From Dehalococcoidia bacterium UBA6627 (GTDB taxonomy: Bacteria; Chloroflexota; Dehalococcoidia; UBA2979): DNA of 39,311 bases. Below, in pieces: positions 8,529-15,981 of this stretch. Made by a program: the position numbers and the translations under genes. The notes beneath the pieces are model-generated. The model saw only the letters and a list, made by a program, of their open reading frames with translations, did not search any database and had not been told where the DNA came from. Numbering within the stretch: the first letter of the stretch is position 1; every line of letters begins with the position of its first letter. The stretch is from NCBI GenBank assembly GCA_002455955.1, contig DKLZ01000030.1:1-39311 (forward strand), written 5' to 3'.

Positions 8529-8855
8529 ATGATTTACGAGCTTCGGATCTATCGCGCAGCACCAGGTAAATTAGAGCCATTGATCGCACGTTTTCGTGAC
8601 CACACTGTAGCTCTCTTTGAGAAGCACGGCATAACTAACGTCGGATATTGGCGTAACACCATTGGTGGTCGTAACGATGAGCTCTGGTACATACTCAGCT
8701 ATCCGAACATAGCGGCTCGAGATACTTCATGGGCAGCATTTACCTCGGACCCCGATTGGCAGAAGGTACGTGCAGATTCCGAAATTGATGGACCGTTGCT
8801 AGATCATTTAGAAAATCGAATTCTCTCTCCGACGGACTTTTCACCGCTTAGCTAG
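8529..8855 (+). CDS. NIPSNAP-family protein
   Basis: This 108-aa protein begins MIYELRIYRAAPGKLE, the hallmark of the NIPSNAP family. These are small dimeric alpha/beta-barrel proteins of uncertain function often found near catabolic genes. The middle and end carry the expected GYW and SYPNIAARDTSWAAF elements. ATG 8529 is chosen over the ATG 45 bases earlier because GAAAGGGA (8516-8523) precedes it and the family begins exactly here. The HAD phosphatase gene follows after 19 bases. The 252 bases upstream, shared with the divergent MFS gene, hold a short GAGGA/TCCTC inverted repeat near 8356-8373 and no recognisable gene. Confidence 0.85.
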   Translation: MIYELRIYRAAPGKLEPLIARFRDHTVALFEKHGITNVGYWRNTIGGRNDELWYILSYPNIAARDTSWAAFTSDPDWQKVRADSEIDGPLLDHLENRILSPTDFSPLS

Positions 8856-8874
8856 ATCAGTTGGTGAAACGCAG

Positions 8875-9513
8875 ATGCGTTACGATCATGTGATCTGGGA
8901 CTGGAACGGCACTCTTTTTGATGATGTTGATCTAGTTGTAGAGATCGCGGATCTGATGCTAGTGCGCAGGTCGCTCCCTGGGATCGATCGTAGGCGATAC
9001 CTCGAACTTTTTGGATTTCCTGTGCGAGGCTACTACGAACGGGTTGGGTTCGATCTTCAGCAAGAATCTTTTGAGCAATTGTCGCTCGAGTTTATCGCCG
9101 AATACCAGAAACGTTGGGGTGATCATCGGCTCCGCTCTGAAGCACATCGCGTGATCGATTGGTTAGACAGGAGAGGTGTTACACAGTCCGTGCTTTCAGC
9201 ATCCGAGCAGGTGATGCTTGAAACTGTCACAGCACATTTTCGGATCGCTGAGCGAATGACTGCGCTAATAGGCACCGACAATCATCATGCGGCGAGCAAA
9301 CTAGATCAGGGATTGGCTCACATCCAGAGTTTGTCCGTGCCTCGGAGGCGTATTTTGCTCATCGGGGATACTGAACATGACTATGAGGTTGCCGTTGCAA
9401 TTGGCATTGATTGCGCATTGGTCACTGAGGGGCATGCGCCACGGGAACGTCTCAAATCGACGGGAATGTCGACGTTCGATTCATTGACCAAGCTTGTTGC
9501 GAGTATCGAATAG
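8875..9513 (+). CDS. HAD-superfamily hydrolase (phosphoglycolate phosphatase-like)
   Basis: This 212-aa protein should hydrolyse phosphate esters of a small metabolite. HAD motifs in order are DWNGT with nucleophile D9, the Ser of motif II in LSASEQ (108-111), K142 for motif III, and GDTEHDYEVA with D165 and D169 for motif IV. An alpha-helical cap lies between residues 15 and 90. The third residue of motif I is Asn rather than Asp, a variant found in many phosphoglycolate-phosphatase-like members; the effect on activity is unclear. The start is ATG 8875 with only a weak site. Its 3-prime end has a diverged partial copy near 11019, on the far side of the epoxide hydrolase gene. Confidence 0.88.
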   Translation: MRYDHVIWDWNGTLFDDVDLVVEIADLMLVRRSLPGIDRRRYLELFGFPVRGYYERVGFDLQQESFEQLSLEFIAEYQKRWGDHRLRSEAHRVIDWLDRRGVTQSVLSASEQVMLETVTAHFRIAERMTALIGTDNHHAASKLDQGLAHIQSLSVPRRRILLIGDTEHDYEVAVAIGIDCALVTEGHAPRERLKSTGMSTFDSLTKLVASIE

Positions 9514-9596
9514 CTGATCGTTTTTATTTCTCTTCGGTAAGGCGATGAAGTAAGTGATGTTAAAAAGAGGCTTTTATTGCCGGCGAGTATGGATTG
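9475..9596. repeat. Diverged direct repeat, copy 1 (HAD tail plus following spacer)
   Basis: This stretch covers the last codons of the HAD gene, the spacer after it and the first codons of a decayed reading frame. It aligns with 11019-11116: the block from about 9519 matches the one from about 11039 at roughly three bases in four over 60 bases without gaps. The HAD-tail part matches after removal of 24 bases (about 9501-9524). The offset is 1520 bases downstream and 1544 upstream of the gap. Alignment was made by eye. Confidence 0.6.
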
Positions 9597-9704
9597 TGTG
9601 CTAAAGAAACTGAAATTCCCATTTCATCAGGTCACCACATCATTGCTCGTTTTCAGGCTGAGATGGATATGGTGTCCCAACGCAGTGAGATGCGCATTCT
9701 TTGA
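9576..9704 (+). pseudogene. Decayed small ORF, possible relic of the small Cys/His protein gene
   Basis: Behind an AGAGG sequence a frame of 42 codons runs from an ATT at 9576 to TGA 9702-9704. In the repeat alignment this ATT sits where the gene at 11096 has its ATG, and the first seven codons match at 14 of 21 bases (for example GAG and TTG shared in place). After that the similarity fades and the RWW and CAWHG motifs are absent. It is best read as a degenerate copy that lost its start codon, or as an unrelated spacer frame. Confidence 0.3.
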
Positions 9705-9773
9705 TCTGGGGAATAAAAATGGAGATGTTTCTATTGAACATAAGTAAATATGTTGAAGCTAGAGATGCCGCAT

Positions 9774-10928
9774 CTATCTAACTTCACATAAGAAACTTAT
9801 CAAATGGTTGAGTACTGCATCGGGTTGTTCTTGCTGCACCCAGTGACCAGCATTATCGACGAAGTGGACTTTATCCATACGTGTGCATGCTTCTTCTTTC
9901 ATTCGATCTATAGCACCGGGGCGCTGGTAGCTCCCCCAATCTTGCCGACCTCCAACAAACATCGCGGGAACTTCTATTTTCATCCCCGAAAAAAGTTCTA
10001 ATTTCCGCCTGTTCTCGACACTACCTGCAGATCTATACCAGTTTAGTCCTCCCTGAAAACCTGTCCGTTCATATTCTGAGACATAAACTTGTAACTCGTC
10101 TTCGCTCAACCAATTACAAGCTGCTATTTCTTGAGATGTTGGCATATGCTTTGCCACAGACTCAGCCATCGTATCTTTCAAGTCCATAACGTAATAAGTG
10201 GGCATCTTTGCTAACTCTTCCGGTGTCCAAGACTCCAGAGGGAATGGATTATTGCCCTTCCAGTCAGCACTCTTTTGGTGGTAATAGGCTCTTATGAAAG
10301 CCGCCAATCCATCCTTTGAATTCGTAATGTCCGAGTTAGCCATTCGTGTTCTGTAATAGTGTTGGTAGTGCTTGCGAGGTCTTGGTAGTGCAGCTAACGC
10401 ATCATTGATGCTGTCGACGGGATCTTTATCCTTTTTAATATTGGTCGTGGTATCGAAGGGGAGGGGAGAAGCACCGGTAAAAGGGCTCATCATAACGACC
10501 GTATCGTAGATATCGGGTCTGATTAGAGCGGACCATCCGGCGACAGCAGCTCCTAAATCGTGACCTATGACACTTGCTACTTTTTCATATCCCAGTGCAG
10601 AAACAAATCCCAATATGTCCTTTACAAGATTAACGTGATGATAAGAAGACAGGTCTGAGACGTAAGAATTCTCCCACCCGGTTGTCGCGCCAAATCCTCT
10701 CTGGTCAGGGGCAACAACGTGATAGCCAGATTCTGATAACGGCAAGATGATGTTTCTCCAGCTGTAGGAGAGTTCAGGAAAGCCATGTAAGAGAACTATG
10801 AGTGGCTTATTTTTGCCTTCAAAACCAGCTTCCAGATAGTGAAAATCAAGCCCATTAATACCTGTGCAAACGTTTGACCTTATTTGACTAGGTAATGTTC
10901 CATTTCCATATTTATCTCCTGATTGCAT
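9774..10928 (-). CDS. Epoxide hydrolase, alpha/beta-hydrolase fold
   Basis: This 384-aa protein should open epoxides to diols. It has the epoxide-hydrolase oxyanion motif HGFPE (48-52), the segment VVAPDQRGFGATTG (71-84), nucleophile D124 in GHDLGA, and the catalytic His in NAGHWVQQEQP (about H362); GGRQDWGS is a likely site for the acid residue. ATG 10928 is chosen because GAAGGGG lies just upstream; a GTG six bases earlier would fall on that site. The gene is visibly richer in A+T than its neighbours: lines 10141-10200 and 10861-10920 hold 26 and 22 G+C of 60, against 30 of 60 at 9001-9060. It runs opposite to both flanking genes and sits between two diverged direct repeats, consistent with insertion of foreign DNA. 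Confidence 0.88.
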   Translation of the reverse strand: MQSGDKYGNGTLPSQIRSNVCTGINGLDFHYLEAGFEGKNKPLIVLLHGFPELSYSWRNIILPLSESGYHVVAPDQRGFGATTGWENSYVSDLSSYHHVNLVKDILGFVSALGYEKVASVIGHDLGAAVAGWSALIRPDIYDTVVMMSPFTGASPLPFDTTTNIKKDKDPVDSINDALAALPRPRKHYQHYYRTRMANSDITNSKDGLAAFIRAYYHQKSADWKGNNPFPLESWTPEELAKMPTYYVMDLKDTMAESVAKHMPTSQEIAACNWLSEDELQVYVSEYERTGFQGGLNWYRSAGSVENRRKLELFSGMKIEVPAMFVGGRQDWGSYQRPGAIDRMKEEACTRMDKVHFVDNAGHWVQQEQPDAVLNHLISFLCEVR

Positions 10929-11018
10929 AGGCACCCCTTCTAGGATTCACTCGTGATGTTAATGTACTGGACTCATGGTCGAGGACAATTGCAGAGATCT
11001 CCGTGGTACTTGGCAAAA

Positions 11019-11116
11019 TTCAACGCATTGGCCAAGCTCGTTTTCATCTCTCTTCGGTGAGACGATGCAGTAGAAGACGTTGAAAGAAGGATTCCATGAC
11101 TGAAGAGTTTGAATTG
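11019..11116. repeat. Diverged direct repeat, copy 2 (HAD-tail relic plus small-gene leader)
   Basis: Bases 11019-11042 read in the HAD frame as FNALAKLV, against FDSLTKLV at the end of the intact HAD gene. The next 60 bases match the spacer after that gene without gaps, and the similarity continues into the first seven codons of the small protein gene at 11096. No HAD catalytic motif is found upstream here, so only the tail is left. Together with 9475-9596 it brackets the epoxide hydrolase gene. Confidence 0.6.
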
Positions 11117-11371
11117 GCAGTATTTGGAGAGATGCGTTGGTGGCAGTGGCATTTAGGTGATCGAATGGCTAACCATCAGCATCCCACTGAGGATGTTGCT
11201 GGTTGTAGTTGGCCTGAATGTGCTTGGCACGGACTTCGTCCAGGTGACGACAATCAGTCCTCTTCACTGCCAAGTGTTCCGCTGCGAAGCGCTGCATTGA
11301 GTCATCTGGACAGTATCGCTGATGGCGAAGGTACTTTCGTTTATGAACGTGACGTGGAGCTCGATGGCTAG
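11096..11371 (+). CDS. Small Cys/His/Trp-rich protein, undescribed family (copy 1)
   Basis: I do not recognise this 91-aa family. It aligns without gaps to the protein at 15759-15947 over about 40 residues. Shared landmarks are R14-W15-W16, L20, R23, H27-Q28, C37-S38, P40, C42-A43-W44-H45-G46, P49-G50 and N53. C37, C42 and H45 form a C-x4-C-x2-H cluster that could bind a metal ion or cofactor, though three ligands alone are not diagnostic. The tail after residue 55 is unique to this copy and ends in acidic strands. ATG 11096 follows AAGAAGG at five bases. No signal peptide or membrane segment is seen. It precedes a crotonase and a PLP enzyme. Confidence 0.75.
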   Translation: MTEEFELAVFGEMRWWQWHLGDRMANHQHPTEDVAGCSWPECAWHGLRPGDDNQSSSLPSVPLRSAALSHLDSIADGEGTFVYERDVELDG

Positions 11372-11416
11372 GAGCAGGAACTTTAGTACGATTGATTTTC
11401 TCGTCAGTGTCAATTT

Positions 11417-11449
11417 ACCCAGTCATTCCTAGGATGTTTATAATTCTGG
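11417..11449 (+). terminator. Weak hairpin after the small protein gene
   Basis: CCCAG (11417-11421) and CTGGG (11445-11449) are inverted arms with a 23-base loop that itself contains the palindrome TCCTAGGA. It lies about 45 bases after the small gene stop. There is no T-run, so a terminator role is tentative. The remaining spacer to 11580 holds no recognisable element. Confidence 0.2.
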
Positions 11450-11580
11450 GATAAACAAACCTTAGACTATGGCCCACGGCTATTTCCGGTTCCTGTGCTG
11501 GATTTGATAGCGTTTCTGATCGCTAGAGACCTGTGCCGATTCTGCACTGGCAGGAAAATTGAGCATAGAGAGGACTTGAT

Positions 11581-12510
11581 ATGACACCGGCATACGACTT
11601 CATTCAGTACGAAACCGAAGGACGAATTGCGCGCATTACTCTTGATCGACCAGAGAAATTGAATGCCCTCTCACACGAATTACGTGGTGAACTATTCCAT
11701 GCCATGCGTGAAGCAGAAGCTGATCGCGAGGTTGGAGTAATCATTCTCCGAGCGTCTGGTCGAGCATTCAGTGCTGGCTATGATCTTGCACCGCAGCCCC
11801 AGCCCAGTGCATATGTTGAGCCGCATTCCTTGATGCCAGATACTGGTTCGACACATCCAAACCACTACGATTGGTCGCGGCACACGATTCTGGCGAACTG
11901 GATGATATGGGAGCTTTCCAAGCCAGTAATTGCTCAAATCCAAGGATATTGCCTTGCAGGTGGGACTGAACTTGCTTCGATCTGTGATTTCAGAATCATC
12001 GCGGAAGATGCGCAGGTTGGTTATCCCCCTGTACGAGCGATGGGAACGATGGACATGATGTGGGCTCCTTGGTTCCTTCCACCTGGAAAGGCTCGACTTT
12101 TTGCTTATACCGGCGATGCCTTTACCGGAAAGGATTTGGAATGGATGGGCTGGGCGACCTACGCAGTACCGGCGGATCAGCTCGAAGAGTTCACGGAACA
12201 ATTTGCTGAACGTCTCGGTCATATTGACAATGATTTACTTGCCTACAACAAGCGTGCTGTCAATAGGCAGTATGAGATCATGGGAATACGTACCGGTCTA
12301 ATGTCTGGTACCGATGTCGAAGCGATGAGTAAGCATCGTCCGGCTGCTGGTGAGTTTGGTCGCATCTCGCGCGAAGAAGGTCTGAAGGCAGCTCTTGAAT
12401 GGCGAGATGGTCCGTTCCGTGATTTCCGTGGTGCATACAGTTCGGCACCGCACAATCGTCCGCTCGCCAGTGGCGATGGATCAGAAAACGAGAAGCCGGT
12501 GAATGCGTAA
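11581..12510 (+). CDS. Crotonase-superfamily protein lacking the classical Glu pair
   Basis: This 309-aa protein has the crotonase fold: LDRPEKLNAL near residue 21, the first oxyanion segment FSAGYDL (63-69) and the second CLAGGTEL (124-131). The residues that act as catalytic glutamates in enoyl-CoA hydratase are changed: the segment aligned with PE reads YPPV (P150), and the segment aligned with the second Glu reads ARLFAYTGD (L173). It also has an extra ~30 residues after the first oxyanion segment and a longer C-terminus (family norm about 260). It probably binds an acyl-CoA but performs another reaction such as isomerisation, hydrolysis or decarboxylation. ATG 11581 has the ribosome site GAGAGGA. 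A PLP enzyme follows after 28 bases. Confidence 0.85.
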   Translation: MTPAYDFIQYETEGRIARITLDRPEKLNALSHELRGELFHAMREAEADREVGVIILRASGRAFSAGYDLAPQPQPSAYVEPHSLMPDTGSTHPNHYDWSRHTILANWMIWELSKPVIAQIQGYCLAGGTELASICDFRIIAEDAQVGYPPVRAMGTMDMMWAPWFLPPGKARLFAYTGDAFTGKDLEWMGWATYAVPADQLEEFTEQFAERLGHIDNDLLAYNKRAVNRQYEIMGIRTGLMSGTDVEAMSKHRPAAGEFGRISREEGLKAALEWRDGPFRDFRGAYSSAPHNRPLASGDGSENEKPVNA

Positions 12511-12538
12511 CGTAACGTAGTTGAGATTCGAGGGGTTT

Positions 12539-13720
12539 ATGACCAACGAGCGGTGGACACAGTTGCGCGCTGATATTCCTGTATTTGACGAATATGCGTA
12601 CTTGAATACTGGTTTTTCTGCACCACCTTCTCGTTCGATAACCGATGCAATGACAGCTTGGTTCGATCTTGAGTTGAAGTATGGACCGACGATGCGATTC
12701 GTATTAGACGACGCACGTGAGTCGAAAGAACGCCTACGAGGACTGCTTGCGAGTATTCTTGGAGCGGAATCTGACGAGGTAGCGATTACTTCGAGCACCG
12801 GCGTTGGAATTGGGACGGTACTTGCAGGACTTGAGATCACGCCAGGGCGTCATTTTGTTACTACATCAGTCGAGCATGTATCTGGTGTCGTACCTCTTTA
12901 TCAGGCTGGCGCTGATAGTGATGTGCCCGTGGATTTTGTTCCGATTTCACCGAATGATACTCACGATACTATTCTAGAGCGCTTTGCCGAGGTTCTTGAT
13001 GATCGTACTTCCGTTGTGATGTTGTCTGAGATTTCCTACTCAACCGGTCAGCTGTTTCCAGTGCGAGAAATCACTCAGCTGGCGCATCAGGTTGGGGCAC
13101 TCGTCGTGATTGACGGTGCTCAGACCGCAGGGCATATTCCGATTGATGTCCATGCGCTCGGGATTGATGCTTATTCGATTCCCGCACAGAAGTGGCTCTG
13201 TGGTCCGCGTGGTATTGGCGCTCTCTACATCAGTTCTGATGCGTTGCCTCGTGTCGCACCGTCGATTGTCGATGGTTCTCATGCTGCGGAATGGGATTTC
13301 TCTGGAACATTTGCGCCCAAAAGCGACGTACCTGGCAAGTTTGAAGTTTCTGCGGTAGCACCCGTTCTTGCAGCAGGGGCGATCCATGCGGCAGAGCAAT
13401 ACCTTGAATCGGGACCGTCAGCAATTTTTGATCGCGTTCGCGAACTGAATCGTTTTGCCGAGCGACGTTTCGAATTAATTGACGGAGTAACAGTTGTTAG
13501 TCCTCGAAACGATGAATCCCGGACGGGGTTATTTTGCTTCAGGGCACAAAATCTTGATTCTGCTGATCTTTCGTTGTGGCTACAGACAGAGAGACAGGTT
13601 GTCTGCCGGTCCGTGCGTGAAAACGACGTTGTTCGTTTATCCTTGCATGCCTTTAACACTGAGGAAGACATCGAGCAGGCTGCGATCGGAGTCGAGCAAG
13701 CGTTGCGGCACGGAGTCTAA
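12539..13720 (+). CDS. Class V aminotransferase-like PLP enzyme
   Basis: This 393-aa enzyme belongs to the fold-type I, class V group (cysteine desulfurase, isopenicillin-N epimerase and kynureninase relatives). The PLP-binding lysine is K218 in IPAQKWLCGPRG, the ring-pairing aspartate is D192 in IDGAQTAGHIPID, and YLNTGFSAPP near residue 21 is the usual substrate-loop start. STGVG (86-90) should contact the cofactor phosphate. ATG 12539 is preceded by GAGGGG (12530-12535); the TTG at 12521 is rejected. The 28-base gap to the crotonase suggests one transcript. Desulfurase, lyase or epimerase activity cannot be separated by eye; no dedicated desulfurase Cys loop stands out. Confidence 0.87.
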   Translation: MTNERWTQLRADIPVFDEYAYLNTGFSAPPSRSITDAMTAWFDLELKYGPTMRFVLDDARESKERLRGLLASILGAESDEVAITSSTGVGIGTVLAGLEITPGRHFVTTSVEHVSGVVPLYQAGADSDVPVDFVPISPNDTHDTILERFAEVLDDRTSVVMLSEISYSTGQLFPVREITQLAHQVGALVVIDGAQTAGHIPIDVHALGIDAYSIPAQKWLCGPRGIGALYISSDALPRVAPSIVDGSHAAEWDFSGTFAPKSDVPGKFEVSAVAPVLAAGAIHAAEQYLESGPSAIFDRVRELNRFAERRFELIDGVTVVSPRNDESRTGLFCFRAQNLDSADLSLWLQTERQVVCRSVRENDVVRLSLHAFNTEEDIEQAAIGVEQALRHGV

Positions 13721-13879
13721 CAAATCAGCTTTTTTCTAGAGCAAGTTTTTGAACAAGCGTTGACTAACTCTTCCCACCAATCGACCGTGATCGTGCGATT
13801 ACTGTTTCTGTATCAAAAGGTATGAGCTAGGAGCGCTAGTTTTCAGAGGCTTGGTCATTTAACTATCTGGTGATGCGTT

Positions 13880-14995
13880 CTAATCAAGTAGTGCAGCTAC
13901 CTTCAGATCGATAAGCGCTGCTTCTAGGCGACCGAAGAATGTTTCTGTCAAAGTTGTGCCGTAAGTTGCTGCCTCTGCATCCATAGCTTCACGATCAATC
14001 GAAGCGGTCGCGTTCACGTTCGTAATGACATTCCATGTCAATCCGAGTCGGTAGTCATCCCAGCACTCATCGAGAGTGTAGTTAGATACACCGAACTTGA
14101 TCAGGCGCTTGTGGTAAGACTCGACGAGGCTACGTTCCGCTGTGCGACGAAGCGTGCGATCTAAACTCGTAACGATGATTCGCGCTAGGTCTTGTCCCAT
14201 GAAACCGCGACCAACAGTTTGCCAATCGCAGATCGCGAAACGGCCTCCCTTTGAATTCGGGAAGAATATTTGCTGGAGATGTAGGTCAGAGTGCACGAGA
14301 GTGGCTGGTCGCATTGCATAGTGAGTAGCAATTTTTGGATAATGTTCTGAGATAGCATCAGCGATTGTTCCCAAGGCCCCGTCGAACTCGGTTGGGAAGC
14401 GTTGTTTTGCTACCGGGAGTGCTGCGGTGAATGCAGACCACAGTGATTCGATCGCGGCAGGATGATCTAGTGGGAAAAGCCAGCGTTGTTGATCGAGGCG
14501 TTGTTGATTCCACCAATGCGCGTGGAAGTGTGGCAGGTGTTCTATAACCTGCTCGACATCTTTGAGCGATGAGGTGTAGAAGTTTCCCACACGACTATTA
14601 CTCATATCTTCGAGGAGAAGCAGGAAATCTCCATTTGTCCTATCCCAATTCGCGAAATAGCAGGTCGGTGTAGGTATCTGTGAGTCCTCAACAAGTTTCT
14701 GGTAAAACATCACCTCACGACGGTACATACCGTTTTTCTTTGCCATCTGACGGACGTCTTCGATCGATGACGAGCACTTAGCAAAAATCGAAGCCGGACC
14801 ACTAGTCTCTGCGAGGTAATCCAGGTCAAGACGAGTAGTTGTGGATATGGCCCCCTGTGCAGGTACCGGAGCGTGAGTCACTGTGGCTATATCGGCGTTA
14901 AGAATTTGGCTGAGGAAAGCGGGAGTGATTTCAGCGATCTTTTTAGGCAGGTCAACCATGGTCTTTCTGTCTTGGTCCAAGAACGATTCCATCAT
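13880..14995 (-). CDS. Aminoglycoside phosphotransferase/EcKinase-like protein
   Basis: This ~371-aa protein has the APH/choline-kinase fold. K73 in IFAKCSSS is the likely ATP lysine, LLLEDMSNSRVG (126-137) the hinge, HSDLHLQQ (235-242) the catalytic loop with D237, and CDWQTVGRG (256-264) the metal-binding loop that replaces DFG. The usual Asn five residues after the catalytic Asp is Gln (Q242). Such proteins phosphorylate small hydroxyl compounds; in SAR202-like and actinobacterial genomes they sit near acyl-CoA catabolic genes. Three possible starts are adjacent (GTG, ATG, ATG at 14998-14992) without a clear ribosome site, and ATG 14959 is a real alternative. It is the last gene of the minus-strand run, 78 bases after the CMD-like gene. 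Confidence 0.82.
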   Translation of the reverse strand: MMESFLDQDRKTMVDLPKKIAEITPAFLSQILNADIATVTHAPVPAQGAISTTTRLDLDYLAETSGPASIFAKCSSSIEDVRQMAKKNGMYRREVMFYQKLVEDSQIPTPTCYFANWDRTNGDFLLLLEDMSNSRVGNFYTSSLKDVEQVIEHLPHFHAHWWNQQRLDQQRWLFPLDHPAAIESLWSAFTAALPVAKQRFPTEFDGALGTIADAISEHYPKIATHYAMRPATLVHSDLHLQQIFFPNSKGGRFAICDWQTVGRGFMGQDLARIIVTSLDRTLRRTAERSLVESYHKRLIKFGVSNYTLDECWDDYRLGLTWNVITNVNATASIDREAMDAEAATYGTTLTETFFGRLEAALIDLKVAALLD

Positions 14996-15073
14996 CACGA
15001 TAGCGATACGTTCTCAGTTTACTTGAGATGGAACCAAGCATTGAGATTGAGGAGTTTTCCTTGTTCAGGGTTT

Positions 15074-15625
15074 TCAGTCCGGTAACGGGTCTACGCCGTG
15101 AGGTGGTGGCACTTCGAAAGCATTAAGTGTGAAGCCAACCGTCGCGTAGTAGCCGACCAGCCCAGTTAGATCGACGATACCAGCATCACCGACAAGCCTG
15201 TGCAGTGAGCTGAAAGTAGTTTCTTTGACTCGGTTTGTCTCAAGGAGTTCACGAACATAGCTGATGATTGCTGCTTCGCCGTCAGTAAGTAGCTGGAGGT
15301 TTCCCTTAGATCCAACTATATCGATCACCTCTTCCCGAACGCCGGCTTTGCGAGCGAGTAGAACGTGACCTCCCCACATCAGTTCGGCATCCCAGTGACG
15401 TGCGGCAGTAATAATAGCTGTTTCACGCTGCGCAGCTGTCAGTTCGGAATTCCAGCGTACAAATTGCCCAAGTGCAGCAGCTCGTTCCGCTAATTCCGGG
15501 CTGTGTAACAGGATTCCGTATGGTCCAGATACTGCACCACCCCGGAATGACGCCACTCTGTCATAAGTTTCGATTAACTCCGCGGGGATATCATCGCGGT
15601 TGATAAGATTTGGCAGCCTGGTCAT
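15074..15625 (-). CDS. Carboxymuconolactone decarboxylase-like protein (copy 1)
   Basis: This 183-aa all-helical protein matches the CMD/AhpD-like family: RWNSELTAAQRETAIITAARHWDAELMWGGHVLLARKAGV carries the conserved Glu and His positions without the CxxC pair of peroxidase-type AhpD. The C-terminal VDLTGLVGYYATVGFTLNAFEV is shared almost intact with the paralogue at 21967-22515. Proteins of this type occur beside aromatic and terpenoid degradation genes; whether they decarboxylate, hydrolyse lactones or do something else is unsettled. ATG 15625 is preceded by GAGGTGAA. It lies 133 bases downstream of the small Cys/His protein gene in the same run. Confidence 0.85.
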   Translation of the reverse strand: MTRLPNLINRDDIPAELIETYDRVASFRGGAVSGPYGILLHSPELAERAAALGQFVRWNSELTAAQRETAIITAARHWDAELMWGGHVLLARKAGVREEVIDIVGSKGNLQLLTDGEAAIISYVRELLETNRVKETTFSSLHRLVGDAGIVDLTGLVGYYATVGFTLNAFEVPPPHGVDPLPD

Positions 15626-15758
15626 GGTTCACCTCATGACATGATGTTGAGTCTCGAAAGACCTAGGGCGCGAGAATGATTTATTCGTAGTTTTCCGGAA
15701 CAAAGGGACTGGCATCTCCAACCTGGAGCACCGCGAGATGACTCGCTGCATTAGAGCG

Positions 15759-15947
15759 TCAGGGTGGTGCTGCAGGTGCGACTAAGTTTTCTTCGCCAGG
15801 CATGACCCCATGCCAAGCACAATCGGGATAGGAGCAACTTTCGTCTTCCCATGCCGAGAGTTGATGGATGATGCGACGCCGTGCCAGTGGACCTGCCCAC
15901 CAGCGCTCGTGGAAAGTACTGATAGTTGTTGGAATATCATCAGCCAT
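15759..15947 (-). CDS. Small Cys/His/Trp-rich protein, undescribed family (copy 2)
   Basis: This 62-aa protein is the shorter relative of the one at 11096-11371. Landmarks, each one residue later than in that copy, are R15-W16-W17, L21, R24, H28-Q29, C38-S39, P41, C43-A44-W45-H46-G47, P50-G51 and N54. It ends soon after, in a short Ala/Pro tail, so the shared 40-residue block is essentially the whole protein. ATG 15947 follows AAGGAG at six bases, a strong site, which argues that the tiny gene is real. It lies 34 bases after the D-2-hydroxyacid dehydrogenase gene. It could be a small metal-binding subunit or an accessory protein to a neighbouring enzyme; nothing here decides. Confidence 0.75.
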   Translation of the reverse strand: MADDIPTTISTFHERWWAGPLARRRIIHQLSAWEDESCSYPDCAWHGVMPGEENLVAPAAPP

Positions 15948-15981
15948 CAACTACTCCTTAAGAACGTCTACATAGCGGTTT

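Noticed and set aside
9514..11095. Insertion sequence or phage element around the epoxide hydrolase
   Set aside because: No transposase, integrase, terminal inverted repeat or short target duplication is visible; the flanking repeats are diverged host sequence.
11096..11371. The small Cys/His protein as a classical zinc finger or rubredoxin
   Set aside because: Only one C-x4-C-x2-H cluster is present; the second pair of ligands of such folds is missing.
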